This document shows positions 8,090 through 16,743 of a stretch of 49,125 nt of DNA, one piece after another. A program made the translations under genes and the position numbers. The number at the start of each line of letters is the position of its first letter. The first letter of the stretch is position 1. Source of the stretch: Serpens sp964410065 (lineage in GTDB: Bacteria > Pseudomonadota > Gammaproteobacteria > Pseudomonadales > Pseudomonadaceae); the NCBI GenBank assembly GCA_964410065.1, contig CAYPFO010000021.1, positions 1 to 49,125 of the forward strand. Direction: 5' to 3'. The notes beneath the pieces are model-generated. The model was given only the letters and a program-made list of their open reading frames with translations. It was not told where the DNA came from and did no database searches.

Positions 8090-9011
8090 ATGAATTGGGA
8101 TGTAGTGCTGGACGAATCCTTGTGGATTCGGGTCGCCCTGGTACTGNNNNNNNNNNNNNNNNNNNNNNNNNNNNNNNNNNNNNNNNNNNNNNNNNNNNNN
8201 NNNNNNNNNNNNNNNNNNNNNNNNNNNNNNNNNNNNNNNNNNNNNNGCGCGCAATCCGGTGACGACCACCCTCATCGGCATCATGGTGCGCCTGGTCGTG
8301 TGGACCATGATGCTGCTGTCCATCCTGGCCAATCTAGGCGTCAACATTACCGCTCTGGTGGCCAGTCTTGGTGTGGGCGGCATCGCCATCGCATTGGCTG
8401 TGCAGACACTGCTAAGCGATGTGTTCGCCTCGTTGTCCATCGGTATCGACAAGCCTTTCGAGATCGGCGATTTCGTGGTGTTTGGGTCGGTGTCCGGCAC
8501 CATTGAGCACATCGGGCTGAAAAGCACCCGCATTCGCGCGTTGAGCGGCGAGCAAGTGGTCTGCTCGAACGCTGATTTGCTCGGGCAAGTCGTGCACAAC
8601 TATAAGCGCATGAATACCCGCCGCATCGTCTTCACGTTCGGCATCGCCTACGACACGTCGAGCGAGAAGGCGCGTCAGGTTGGCCAACTGGTAAAGCGCA
8701 TCATCGACGCTCTGGATGAGGTGAAATTTGATCGCGCCCATCTTCTTGCCTTCGATGAAAGCCGGATGACTTACGAGGTGGTCTACATCATGCAGACGGC
8801 CGACTACAACCGGTACATGGATATCCAGCAGGAGATCAATCTGGGCCTGATCGACGGGCTCAAGGAAATGGGCGTGCGCTTTGCCTTTCCGATTCGCCGC
8901 GTGGAATTCAGCGGTGGGCGATTGCCCGAGGTCAGAGTCGGCGGGCTGCCGATGGAAGCTCCGCCCGCCAACCAGCCAGAGGGGGACGCGCAGCGGCTTA
9001 CTCGCCGCTAG
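8090..9011 (+). CDS. Small-conductance mechanosensitive channel (MscS family), interrupted by an assembly gap
   Basis: A tension-gated inner-membrane channel that releases solutes on hypo-osmotic shock. The first 19 codons (from ATG 8090, preceded by GGGAGAGG) are followed by 100 N. The reading frame then resumes at 8247 with RNPVTTTLIG and a TM segment, the pore-lining helix region NITALVASLGVGGIAIALAV, and the MscS beta-domain (LSDVFASLSIGIDKPFEIGD). The cytoplasmic vestibule continues to the TAG at 9009-9011. The two halves differ in frame by one base across the N run, so the N length is a placeholder, not the true distance. The first one or two TM helices are hidden in the gap. The last 14 bp overlap the convergent thioesterase gene. 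Confidence 0.85.
8147..8246. other. Assembly gap (100 N)
   Basis: Exactly 100 undefined bases inside the mscS coding region. This is the conventional placeholder for a scaffold gap of unknown size. Confidence 0.97.
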
Positions 9012-9465
9012 TTGCGCGTTGCAGTACATACTCGCCGTGTAGCCGCACGGCGTCGGCGCCACCAGCGGCAGGAATGCGGATGTCCAGGTACAGCCGGGCC
9101 AAGCCGCGGCGGCGGTACTGGGCGATGAACTTTTCCCAGACGTCATCGGCGGGGGCGGCGCAGATGGCCACTGAATCCTCTGCCACCGGCAGTGGGTATT
9201 CAATATGCCCGCCCTTGATGACGATGTGCCCCGGCTCCAGGTCGCTTTCACGCAGGCGCAATGTCAGCCAGCCCCAGCCGGCGAGCACGCTGAGGCTATA
9301 GAGGCTGCCACCGAACATGGTGCCCTTGTGGTTGCTGTTGGCGGCCAGTGGCATGGCCAGTTGCAGTTCATTACCGTCCCAACTGCGAACCTTGAGGTCC
9401 ATGGCACGGGTCAGCGGGATGTCTTGATGGATCAGGTCTTCTAGAAAGCGGCATTCGGATGTCAT
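8998..9465 (-). CDS. YiiD C-terminal-type putative thioesterase
   Basis: A hotdog-fold putative thioesterase of 155 residues, resembling the YiiD C-terminal domain family. Visible: an N-terminal region ending in LIHQDIPLTRAMDLKV, then NSNHKGTMFGGSLYSLSVLAGWGW (the hotdog central helix), a GHIVIKGGHIEYPLPV strand pair and a C-terminal R/Y-rich strand ending EYVLQRATSGE. I chose ATG 9465, where family members begin (MTS.C.FL..LIH). A GTG at 9513 would add 16 residues, and neither has a strong ribosome site. In E. coli this domain is fused to an acetyltransferase; here it stands alone. Substrate unknown. Confidence 0.75.
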   Translation of the reverse strand: MTSECRFLEDLIHQDIPLTRAMDLKVRSWDGNELQLAMPLAANSNHKGTMFGGSLYSLSVLAGWGWLTLRLRESDLEPGHIVIKGGHIEYPLPVAEDSVAICAAPADDVWEKFIAQYRRRGLARLYLDIRIPAAGGADAVRLHGEYVLQRATSGE

Positions 9466-9672
9466 GGTGCGGGCCTGCGTGTGGTACGTGGGCGCATGAT
9501 CCTCGCCGGTCACGCACGCTGCAATGCTCTGTCAGTAGGTGCGGCGCAGACAGCGAGTGGCAACGGGGTCGTCGGCAGGGCGTATTGCTGTATATCCATC
9601 CAGATAAAGTCCTTGCTTCAACGCCTCCCTCTGAGCATCCTGTGGCCCTCGCAACAATCCAAGATGGCGGCT

Positions 9673-11610
9673 ATGCGGCTCTTTTTGTGTGAAAAACCCT
9701 CCCAGGCCAAGGACATTGCCAAGGCGCTCGGTGCCAGCCGGCGAGGCGACGGGTGCTGGCTGGGTGCCAATGTCACGGTGACCTGGTGCATTGGCCATTT
9801 ACTGGAAACCGCGCCGCCGGACGCCTATGACGCGCGTTACAAACGTTGGGTGCTGGCTGATCTGCCGATCATCCCGGCGCAGTGGAAGATGCAGGTCAAA
9901 CCCAGGACGGCCAGTCAATTCAAGGCGGTCAAGCGTCTGCTGGGCGAAGCGCGTGAGCTGGTGATTGCCACCGATGCGGACCGCGAAGGTGAAATGATTG
10001 CCCGCGAGCTGGTGGAGCATTGCCATTATCGCGGGCCGATCCAGCGGCTGTGGCTGTCGGCGCTGGACGAGGCGTCGATCCGCAAGGCGCTGGCCTCGCT
10101 CAAGCCGGGGGCCGATACCTTCAGCCTTTACCATGCCGCGTTGGGGCGTTCGCGTGCCGACTGGTTGATCGGCATGAACATGAGTCGGCTGTTTACGCTG
10201 CTGGGTCGCCAGTCCGGCTATCAGGGCGTGTTGCCGGTGGGGCGAGTACAGACGCCGACGCTGCGCCTGGTGGTGGATCGAGATCGCAGCATCGCAGACT
10301 TCGTGCCGGTGCCGTTCTGGGCGATTGACGTTGGGCTGCTGTCCGAGGGGTGTGCCTTTACCGCCCAGTGGCGAGCGCCGGAAGAGGCCTGCGACGATCA
10401 AGGTCGCTGCTTGAATCAGGCGCTGGCGCAGGATGCCGCGAACGCGATGAGCAATGCCACCCACGCCCGGGTGACGAAACTGCGCACCGAGCGCGTGCGC
10501 GAAGCGCCGCCGTTGCCGTTCGATCTGGGCACGTTGCAGGAGGTCTGCTCCAAGAAGCTGGGACTCGGCGCTCAGGAAACCCTGGATATCGCCCAGGCCC
10601 TCTACGAAACCCACAAGCTGATTACCTATCCGCGCAGCGATTGCGGTTACCTGCCGCTCAGCCAGCATGGCGAAGCGCCGGCCATCCTGGCGGCCTTGGG
10701 GCGTGCCGATCCGGGGCTGGCTGCGTTGCAGACGTATCTCGAGCCGCAGCGCCGTTCGCGGGCCTGGAACGATGCCAAGGTCAGCGCCCACCACGGCATC
10801 ATTCCGACCGCCGCCGCAGCGGGGCTGGAACGGCTGCAGGGCCGGCAGCGAGCTGTCTACACCTTGATTCGCGCGCGTTACCTGGCGCAGTTTCTGCCCT
10901 ACCATGAATACGACCGTACCCAGGCGGATTTCGACTGCGCCGGGGAGGCGTTGCGTGCCGTGGGCAAACAGATCATCGAGCCGGGTTGGAAGCGTGCCTT
11001 GCCCGAGGCGTTGGCGCCTGCCAAGGGCCGCGAGGCGGTGCAACCGCAACCCTTGCCGGCGCTGGCCCAAGGGCAGGACTGTGTGGTGGCGGAGGTCACG
11101 TTGAAGGACCTGTGGACACAGCCGCCGAAGCCTTTCACCGAGGGTGACCTGATCAAGGCGATGAAAAACGTCGCCAAGCTGGTGGACGATCCTCTGCTCA
11201 AGCAGAAACTCAAGGACACCACTGGCATCGGCACCGAAGCGACGCGCGCCGGAATCATTCAGGGCTTGCTGGACCGGGGTTATCTCACCAAGCAAGGCAA
11301 GGCCCTGGCGGCAAGTCCGGCGGCGTTCAGCCTGATCGACGCGGTGCCGCGCGCCATTGCCGATCCCGGCACCACGGCGATCTGGGAGCAGGCGTTGGAC
11401 ATGGTGCAAAGCGGCGAAATGAGTCTGGACGAGTTCGTCGCCAAGCAATCGACGTGGATGAGCAAGCATGTGCAGCGCTGTCTCGGTTTGCGCCTGACCA
11501 TCAGCGGGCCGGCGCTTGCTACAGGGCAGGGCAAGGTCCCGTGGAAGAAAAAGCGCACCGCTGGCGCTGCAAAACGCACGACGAAACCGGGCCGAAAAAC
11601 AGCGCGTTGA
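9673..11610 (+). CDS. topB: DNA topoisomerase III (type IA)
   Basis: Decatenating type IA topoisomerase, 645 residues. The Toprim domain opens MRLFLCEKPSQAKDIAK (glutamate E7), with the DxD motif at D101/D103 in ATDADREGEM. The four-domain type IA toroid follows with the active tyrosine Y319 in LITYPRSDCGYLP. The C-terminus is a short Lys/Arg-rich tail (KKKRTAGAAKRTTKPGRK) that likely aids DNA binding, in place of zinc ribbons. The open frame runs 64 codons further upstream, but family proteins begin at this ATG and the extra part looks non-coding. The ribosome site is weak. The gene is monocistronic, between a convergent-side thioesterase and ddh. Confidence 0.92.
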   Translation: MRLFLCEKPSQAKDIAKALGASRRGDGCWLGANVTVTWCIGHLLETAPPDAYDARYKRWVLADLPIIPAQWKMQVKPRTASQFKAVKRLLGEARELVIATDADREGEMIARELVEHCHYRGPIQRLWLSALDEASIRKALASLKPGADTFSLYHAALGRSRADWLIGMNMSRLFTLLGRQSGYQGVLPVGRVQTPTLRLVVDRDRSIADFVPVPFWAIDVGLLSEGCAFTAQWRAPEEACDDQGRCLNQALAQDAANAMSNATHARVTKLRTERVREAPPLPFDLGTLQEVCSKKLGLGAQETLDIAQALYETHKLITYPRSDCGYLPLSQHGEAPAILAALGRADPGLAALQTYLEPQRRSRAWNDAKVSAHHGIIPTAAAAGLERLQGRQRAVYTLIRARYLAQFLPYHEYDRTQADFDCAGEALRAVGKQIIEPGWKRALPEALAPAKGREAVQPQPLPALAQGQDCVVAEVTLKDLWTQPPKPFTEGDLIKAMKNVAKLVDDPLLKQKLKDTTGIGTEATRAGIIQGLLDRGYLTKQGKALAASPAAFSLIDAVPRAIADPGTTAIWEQALDMVQSGEMSLDEFVAKQSTWMSKHVQRCLGLRLTISGPALATGQGKVPWKKKRTAGAAKRTTKPGRKTAR

Positions 11611-11720
11611 GCGCAGCGGGTGCATCATCAGACGCGGGATGGTGTAGAGTTTCGCGCCGTCGCGCTCAGCCCATGTGGCTACTGCGGCGGATTTTTTTGG
11701 TGAATGAAGAACGGGGATTT

Positions 11721-12707
11721 ATGGGCAAGCAGATTCGCATCGGTATCGTCGGATACGGCAACCTGGGGCGCGGCGTCGAGGCCGCTATCGCGAAAAATCC
11801 GGACATGACGCTGGCAGGCATTTTCACCCGCCGCGCGCCGGCTGACCTGAAGCCGCTGTTCGCGCAAACACCGGTGCATGCCATGGCATCGCTGGAAGAG
11901 TTTCAGCAGACCATCGACGTGCTGATCCTCTGCGGTGGCTCCAAGGACGACCTGCCCGAGCAGGGCCCAGCCCTGGCCGCGCTGTTCAATACCGTGGACA
12001 GCTTCGACACCCATGCACGCATTCCCGAGTATTTCGCAGCGGTGGACGCTCCGGCCCAGGCCCATGGCAAGACGGCACTGATCTCCATTGGCTGGGACCC
12101 GGGCATGTTCTCCATCAACCGCCTGTATGGCGAAGCGCTGCTGCCCGATGGCGTGACCTACACCTTCTGGGGCAAGGGCCTGAGCCAGGGGCATTCCGAT
12201 GCCGTGCGCCGGGTGCCGGGCGTCAAGGCCGGCGTGCAGTACACCCTGCCTTCGCCCGATGCGATCGAGCGGGTACGCAGCGGCGCGCGTCCCGAGCTGT
12301 CCACCCGCGAAAAACACACCCGTGAATGTTATGTCGTGCTGGAAGAGGGCGCCGATGCCGCCGTGGTGGAGCAGGCGATTGTCGGCATGCCGCATTACTT
12401 CGCCGATTACGATACCCGCGTAAATTTCATCGATGAAGAAACCCTGCGCACTGAGCACAACCGCATGCCCCATGGCGGTTTCGTGATCCGCAGTGGCAAC
12501 ACCAGCGAGGCTCACGCGCAAGTGGTCGAGTATTCGCTGCAGCTGGAAAGCAACCCCGAGTTCACCGCCAGTGTTCTGGTGGCCTACGCGCGTGCAGCTT
12601 ACCGCCTGAATCAGCAGGGCCAGTTCGGCGCCAAGACCGCCTTCGACGTGGCGCCGGGCCTGCTGTCGATCAAGTCGCCAGCGCAGCTGCGCGAAGAGCT
12701 GCTGTAA
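11721..12707 (+). CDS. ddh: meso-Diaminopimelate D-dehydrogenase
   Basis: NADPH-dependent reductive amination of tetrahydrodipicolinate straight to meso-diaminopimelate, a one-step route to lysine and the peptidoglycan cross-link residue. The 328 residues align well by eye with the Corynebacterium enzyme: the nucleotide site IVGYGNLGRG (9-18), FTRRAP, STGWDPGMFS-like ISIGWDPGMFSINRLYG, FWGKGLSQGHSDAVRR.PG, QYTLPSPDA, NFIDEETL..EHN.MPHGG and a closing block with NPEFTASVLVAYARAAYR. GGGG lies just upstream of the ATG. It forms no operon with other lysine genes. This enzyme is unusual in Pseudomonas relatives, which mostly use the succinylase route. Confidence 0.92.
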   Translation: MGKQIRIGIVGYGNLGRGVEAAIAKNPDMTLAGIFTRRAPADLKPLFAQTPVHAMASLEEFQQTIDVLILCGGSKDDLPEQGPALAALFNTVDSFDTHARIPEYFAAVDAPAQAHGKTALISIGWDPGMFSINRLYGEALLPDGVTYTFWGKGLSQGHSDAVRRVPGVKAGVQYTLPSPDAIERVRSGARPELSTREKHTRECYVVLEEGADAAVVEQAIVGMPHYFADYDTRVNFIDEETLRTEHNRMPHGGFVIRSGNTSEAHAQVVEYSLQLESNPEFTASVLVAYARAAYRLNQQGQFGAKTAFDVAPGLLSIKSPAQLREELL

Positions 12708-12763
12708 CGCGACAACGTCGATCGGCTGCTTTAAAACTGTCTTTCTGGGACTGCGAGTTGCTT

Positions 12764-12821
12764 GGGATCAATTTTTGCTTCGTACGGGACGGCTATGGTC
12801 TCCCGTACCGTTGCTGATCCC
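12764..12821. promoter_or_regulatory. Nested inverted repeat upstream of cynS
   Basis: Two perfect inverted repeats lie one inside the other: outer GGGATCA (12764-12770) / TGATCCC (12815-12821), inner GTACGGGA (12782-12789) / TCCCGTAC (12801-12808). The outer right arm ends 41 bp before the cynS start. It could be an operator pair or a folded mRNA leader. There is no T-run, so it is not a simple terminator for ddh. Confidence 0.5.
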
Positions 12822-12862
12822 TTCAAGCACATTCGGTGTTCAACCCACAGAGGAAGACAGGC

Positions 12863-13306
12863 ATGATTTCCAGTCGTGAAGACGTCACCAAGATGATTCT
12901 GGCCGCCAAGGTCAGCAAAGGCCTGAAATGGCGCCAGGTTGCGGAAACGCTCGGTTTGTCCAAGGAATGGACCACCGCTGCCTGCCTGGGCCAGATGACG
13001 TTTGACAAGGCCCAGGCGGAAGCCGTGGGCAATCTGTTTGGCCTTTCCGACGAGGCTGTGGCCTGGCTGCAGATCGTGCCCAATAAAGGGGCGGTTGGCG
13101 TCCCTACGGATCCGTTGATCTATCGCTGGCATGAGATCGTCAGCGTCTACGGCAGCACCCTCAAGGAGCTGATCCATGAAGAATTCGGCGACGGCATCAT
13201 GAGCGCCATTGATTTCTCCATGGACATCCAGCGCGAGGAAGACCCCAAGGGCGATCGGGTCAATGTGGTGCTCTCCGGCAAATTCCTGCCCTATAAAAGC
13301 TATTGA
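12863..13306 (+). CDS. cynS: Cyanate hydratase (cyanase)
   Basis: Bicarbonate-dependent breakdown of cyanate to ammonia and CO2, a homodecamer in characterised species. The protein has 147 residues (E. coli: 156). The N-terminal helix-turn-helix-like domain contains LKWRQVAETLGLSKEW. The catalytic residues fall exactly eight positions earlier than E. coli R96/E99/S122: R88 and E91 in IYRWHEI, and S114 in IMSAIDF. ATG 12863 has AGGAAGA upstream; an earlier in-frame ATG (12836) has none. The usual partners cynT (carbonic anhydrase), cynR and cynABD are absent here, so bicarbonate must come from elsewhere. Confidence 0.95.
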   Translation: MISSREDVTKMILAAKVSKGLKWRQVAETLGLSKEWTTAACLGQMTFDKAQAEAVGNLFGLSDEAVAWLQIVPNKGAVGVPTDPLIYRWHEIVSVYGSTLKELIHEEFGDGIMSAIDFSMDIQREEDPKGDRVNVVLSGKFLPYKSY

Positions 13307-13426
13307 GGCGACAGGGCTGACGGGTCCTGGGCCGGCCTGCCGTGGCCGGTCACGGGGTGTGTTCGATCGCGTCTCTGGCTTCCTGTTAGAATCGCCGCCC
13401 GGCAATTCCACACCAGACGTTAACCA

Positions 13427-14440
13427 ATGCACGCTGAACCCGTTTCGACCTCCACCACAACGCTTCCCTCAGTGTCGCGGCGCTTCTCCGTCGCTCCGAT
13501 GATGGATTGGACGGATCGCCATTGCCGATTCTTCCTGCGCCAGTTGTCCCGCCACGCCTTGCTCTACACCGAGATGGTTACCACCGGAGCGTTGCTGCAT
13601 GGCGATCATCCCGAGCGCTTTTTACGCCATGACGAGTGCGAGCATCCGCTGGCGCTGCAATTGGGCGGCAGTCGCCCGGACGAGCTGGCCGCCTGCGCAA
13701 AAATGGCCGAGGCTGCTGGGTACGATGAGGTGAACCTGAACGTTGGCTGCCCCAGCGACCGTGTGCAGAACAACATGATCGGCGCCTGTCTGATGGGCCA
13801 TCCAGCGCTGGTGGCCGAGTGCGTCAAGGCGATGCGCGACGCGGTTGGCATTGAAGTAACGGTCAAGCACCGGATTGGCATCAATGGCCGTGACAGTTAC
13901 GCCGAGCTGTGCGATTTCGTCGGCCAGGTGCGCGACGCGGGTTGCCGCAATTTTACCGTGCATGCGCGCATCGCCATTCTCGAAGGCCTGTCGCCCAAGG
14001 CCAACCGCGAAATCCCGCCGCTGCGTTATGACGTCGCCGCGCAGCTGAAACGCGATTTCCCGGATCTGGAGATCGTGCTCAACGGGGGCATCAAGACCCT
14101 GGATGAATGCCGAGCGCATCTGCAGACGTTTGACGGCGTCATGCTCGGCCGCGAGGCCTACCACAACCCTTATTTGCTGGCCCAGGTGGATGGAGAGCTG
14201 TTTGGTAGCGAGGCGGCCTCAATCAGCCGCGCCGACGCGCTGGCACGCATGCGTCCGTATATCGAGCGGCACCTGGCCGAAGGCGGCGTGATGCATCACA
14301 TCACCCGTCATGTGCTCGGCCTGGGTCAGGGTTTTCCGGGTGCCCGGCGTTTCCGCCAGTTGTTGTCGGTGGACGTGCACAAGGCACCTGAGCCGCTGGC
14401 GGTGCTCGATCAGGCCATTGAGATGCTGGCCGGGCGCTGA
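13427..14440 (+). CDS. dusA: tRNA-dihydrouridine synthase A
   Basis: FMN enzyme that reduces uridines U20/U20a in the D-loop of tRNA. The 337 residues start with a short Ser/Thr-rich tail, then RRFSVAPMMDWTDRHCR (FMN-barrel strand 1 of DusA). Further motifs are YTEMVTTGALLHG, LALQLGGS.PDELA, and the catalytic cysteine C108 in LNVGCPSDRVQ. VKHRIGING, VHARIAILEGLSPKANREIPPL and VLNGGIKTL follow, and the C-terminal helical tRNA-binding domain has HITRHVLGLGQGFPGARR. A GTTAGAAT -10-like box lies about 40 bp upstream of the ATG. The ribosome site is weak. Confidence 0.94.
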   Translation: MHAEPVSTSTTTLPSVSRRFSVAPMMDWTDRHCRFFLRQLSRHALLYTEMVTTGALLHGDHPERFLRHDECEHPLALQLGGSRPDELAACAKMAEAAGYDEVNLNVGCPSDRVQNNMIGACLMGHPALVAECVKAMRDAVGIEVTVKHRIGINGRDSYAELCDFVGQVRDAGCRNFTVHARIAILEGLSPKANREIPPLRYDVAAQLKRDFPDLEIVLNGGIKTLDECRAHLQTFDGVMLGREAYHNPYLLAQVDGELFGSEAASISRADALARMRPYIERHLAEGGVMHHITRHVLGLGQGFPGARRFRQLLSVDVHKAPEPLAVLDQAIEMLAGR

Positions 14441-14448
14441 GGCGCGGC

Positions 14449-14494
14449 GCGTAGGATGGGGCGAGGCGCGGGCAGTGAAACCCAAGGTTTCACC
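14449..14494. repeat. Degenerate intergenic hairpin element after dusA
   Basis: The stretch begins GCGTAGGATGGGGCGAGG and contains a perfect inverted repeat GTGAAACC (14475-14482) / GGTTTCAC (14486-14493). Its layout (GTAGGATGGG ... hairpin ... ACCC) resembles the small repeated elements scattered between genes in Pseudomonas genomes. A better copy lies after tal. Copy number was not tested. Confidence 0.4.
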
Positions 14495-14713
14495 CGGATT
14501 CTTGCGCCGATATCCATCAAGGCCACTGCGACCACTACCTGCGCAAAACAGTGCCGGCTGGTAAAGGCGCCGGTAATCTCCTGTGCTCAACTTGCTGATA
14601 TGCTCCAAGGGTTTGTGCCCTTCGCTACGGCGAAAAACGGGAGCGATGAGAGACCTCTCATCCGTCACCGTGTCAGGGAATGACTCTTTCGATCTGCATA
14701 TCAGGTACCTCCC

Positions 14714-15646
14714 ATGTCTTCCAAGCTGGAACAGCTCAAAGCCATCACTACCGTCGTCGCCGACACGGGCGATCTGGAGGCGATTGCTCGCCTCAAGCCG
14801 GTTGACGCCACTACCAATCCGTCGCTGCTGCTCAAGGCTGCTGCGATGCCGGGTTATGCCGCGCTGCTCGATCAATCGGTCGCAGCCAGCGGCGGCGACC
14901 TGGCCTTGGCCTGCGACCGCTTCGCCGTAGCCGTGGGGCAGGAAATCCTCAAGATCATCCCTGGGCGGATTTCCACCGAGGTGGATGCCCGGCTGTCGTT
15001 TGATACCCAGGCGACCTTGCGCCGTGCCGAACGACTCATCGATCTGTATGAGCAGGCGGGCATCGGCCGCGAACGGGTGCTGATCAAGGTCGCCGCAACC
15101 TGGGAGGGCATTCGCGCCGCCGAGCAACTGGAAAAGACCGGCGTCCAGACCAACCTGACGCTGCTGTTCTCGTTTGCCCAGGCTGTGGCCTGTGCGGACG
15201 CCGGCGTGTTTCTGATTTCACCCTTCGTGGGGCGTATCTACGACTGGTACAAAAAAGCCGAAGGGCGAGATTTCACCGGCGCGGAAGACCCCGGCGTGCG
15301 TTCGGTGACGCGCATCTACAACTATTACAAAGCCAACGGCTACGCGACCGTGGTCATGGGCGCGAGTTTTCGCAACCAGGGCCAGATCGAACAACTGGCC
15401 GGCTGCGACCGTCTGACCATCAGCCCCGAGTTGCTGCAGCAGCTGTCTGAGGATACGCAGACGCTGGAGCGTCGCCTGCAACCAGGTGCCTCCGCCGAGC
15501 CGCGCCAGTCTCTGGATGAGGCCGCGTTCCGCTGGGCCTTGAACGAAGACGCCATGGCGACGGAAAAATTGGCTGAAGGCATCCGCCAGTTCGCCCGGGA
15601 TCAAGAGAAGCTTGAGGCGTTGTTGAAGGCGCGCGCCGCGAGCTGA
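14714..15646 (+). CDS. tal: Transaldolase
   Basis: Pentose-phosphate enzyme that moves a dihydroxyacetone unit from sedoheptulose-7-P to glyceraldehyde-3-P. At 310 residues it is of the TalA/TalB class. Visible: VADTGDLEAI, VDATTNPSLLLKA, GRISTEVDARLSFD, and the Schiff-base lysine K125 in VLIKVAATWEG. TGVQTNLTLLFSFAQA, FLISPFVGRIYDWYK and VMGASFRN complete the barrel. The gene is monocistronic, with an untranslated region of about 270 bp before it and a hairpin element just after its stop. Confidence 0.95.
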   Translation: MSSKLEQLKAITTVVADTGDLEAIARLKPVDATTNPSLLLKAAAMPGYAALLDQSVAASGGDLALACDRFAVAVGQEILKIIPGRISTEVDARLSFDTQATLRRAERLIDLYEQAGIGRERVLIKVAATWEGIRAAEQLEKTGVQTNLTLLFSFAQAVACADAGVFLISPFVGRIYDWYKKAEGRDFTGAEDPGVRSVTRIYNYYKANGYATVVMGASFRNQGQIEQLAGCDRLTISPELLQQLSEDTQTLERRLQPGASAEPRQSLDEAAFRWALNEDAMATEKLAEGIRQFARDQEKLEALLKARAAS

Positions 15647-15655
15647 AGCGTTGCT

Positions 15656-15689
15656 GGGTGGACAACAAACAACGGTTGTCCACCCTACG
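15656..15689. repeat. Intergenic hairpin element, 11-bp perfect arms, after tal
   Basis: GGGTGGACAAC (15656-15666) and GTTGTCCACCC (15675-15685) form a perfect stem with an 8-base loop, followed by TACG. The GGGTGGA...TCCACCCTACG form is common between Pseudomonas genes. It probably also protects or ends the tal mRNA, although no T-tract follows. Confidence 0.6.
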
Positions 15690-15818
15690 CTGGCTGTTAA
15701 GAGAAAGACGGTTTTGCGACGCCATTGAAAGGGCACGCGCGGCGCGGGTTTATTCCAGTGGCATTTGCAAAATCGGGATCGCACACTAGCGCCCCTTTTC
15801 TGGTCGGTGAGGTTTGAA

Positions 15819-16724
15819 GTGTCCAAGGGCGTAGTGCTTTCGGTCATGGCGTCGGTGCTGTTTGCCGCCCTGTATTACCTGTCGACCCTGTTGGTTCCGC
15901 TGAGCGGAACCGAGATTTTCGGCTGGCGGATCATTCTCACGTTGCCTTGCTTGATGCTGTTCATCAGCCTGACCGGCGGATGGTCGGCCGTGGCTGAATT
16001 GATGCGGCGCGTTCGCGCCGCGCCCTGGTTGGTGCCTGGCATGGTGCTGTGCGCCTTGCTGTTCGGCGTGCAACTCTGGCTGTTTCTCTGGGCGCCCCTG
16101 CAGGGGCGCGGCCTGAATGTCTCGCTGGGTTATTTTCTTTTGCCGCTGAGCATGATCCTGGTGGGCCGCTTACTGTTCAACGAACGACTGAGCCGGTTGC
16201 AGCAGGTGGCGACGCTACTGGCCGTATGCGGCGTTGCCAATCAGGTGCTGGTGGTTGGCGGCCTGGCCTGGGAGACCTGGTTGGTGGCGCTGGGCTATCC
16301 CGGCTATTTTGCCTTGCGCCGCAAGATGGGGACCGATGGCTTGGGCGGCATGTGGTTCGAAATGATCCTGATGGTGCCGGTGGCGCTCTGGTTCGCCTGG
16401 GCGGGTGGCGAAATGGTGGTGCATTTTTCCGAGCACGCCCGTCTGTTCGCCCTGGTGCCCTTGATGGGCATGATCAGTGCCTGGGCGTTGATCAGCTACC
16501 TGATGGCCAGTCGCCTGTTGCCGCTGGGCTTGTTCGGTTTGCTCGGCTATGTCGAACCGGTACTGCTGGTGCTGGTTTCGTTGCTGATCGGCGAGCGGAT
16601 TCAGAGCAATGAATGGCTTACCTATGTCCCCATTTGGGCGGCCGTGCTGGTGCTGGTGCTGGAAGGCGCGCGGCATGTCTGGCGCCGGCACGGCGCAGCG
16701 GTCAGCAACCCGAGCGCATCGTGA
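15819..16724 (+). CDS. RarD-like permease (EamA/DMT superfamily)
   Basis: Inner-membrane drug/metabolite-type transporter of 301 residues with about ten hydrophobic segments in two halves. The N-terminal half resembles RarD: SKGVVLSVMASVLFAALYYL, then TEIFGWRIILTLPCLMLF. The second half has GLLGYVEPVLLVLVSLLIGE, a RarD-type motif. I start it at GTG 15819, with GTGAGG upstream and the SKG start seen in relatives. The frame is open 18 codons earlier without a ribosome site. Direction and substrate of transport are unknown. It is separate from the second EamA-type permease near 23 kb. Confidence 0.85.
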   Translation: MSKGVVLSVMASVLFAALYYLSTLLVPLSGTEIFGWRIILTLPCLMLFISLTGGWSAVAELMRRVRAAPWLVPGMVLCALLFGVQLWLFLWAPLQGRGLNVSLGYFLLPLSMILVGRLLFNERLSRLQQVATLLAVCGVANQVLVVGGLAWETWLVALGYPGYFALRRKMGTDGLGGMWFEMILMVPVALWFAWAGGEMVVHFSEHARLFALVPLMGMISAWALISYLMASRLLPLGLFGLLGYVEPVLLVLVSLLIGERIQSNEWLTYVPIWAAVLVLVLEGARHVWRRHGAAVSNPSAS

Positions 16725-16743
16725 ACCAAGGCCAATCCCGGCG

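Noticed and set aside
9799..11628. 609-codon open frame on the - strand
   Set aside because: Antisense to topB, whose catalytic motifs are all present. No ribosome site or domain pattern is visible.
13332..13349. CCGGCC/GGCCGG hairpin after cynS
   Set aside because: Only 6-bp arms of a self-complementary GC word and no T-run. Such stems are frequent at this GC content, so it was not called a terminator.
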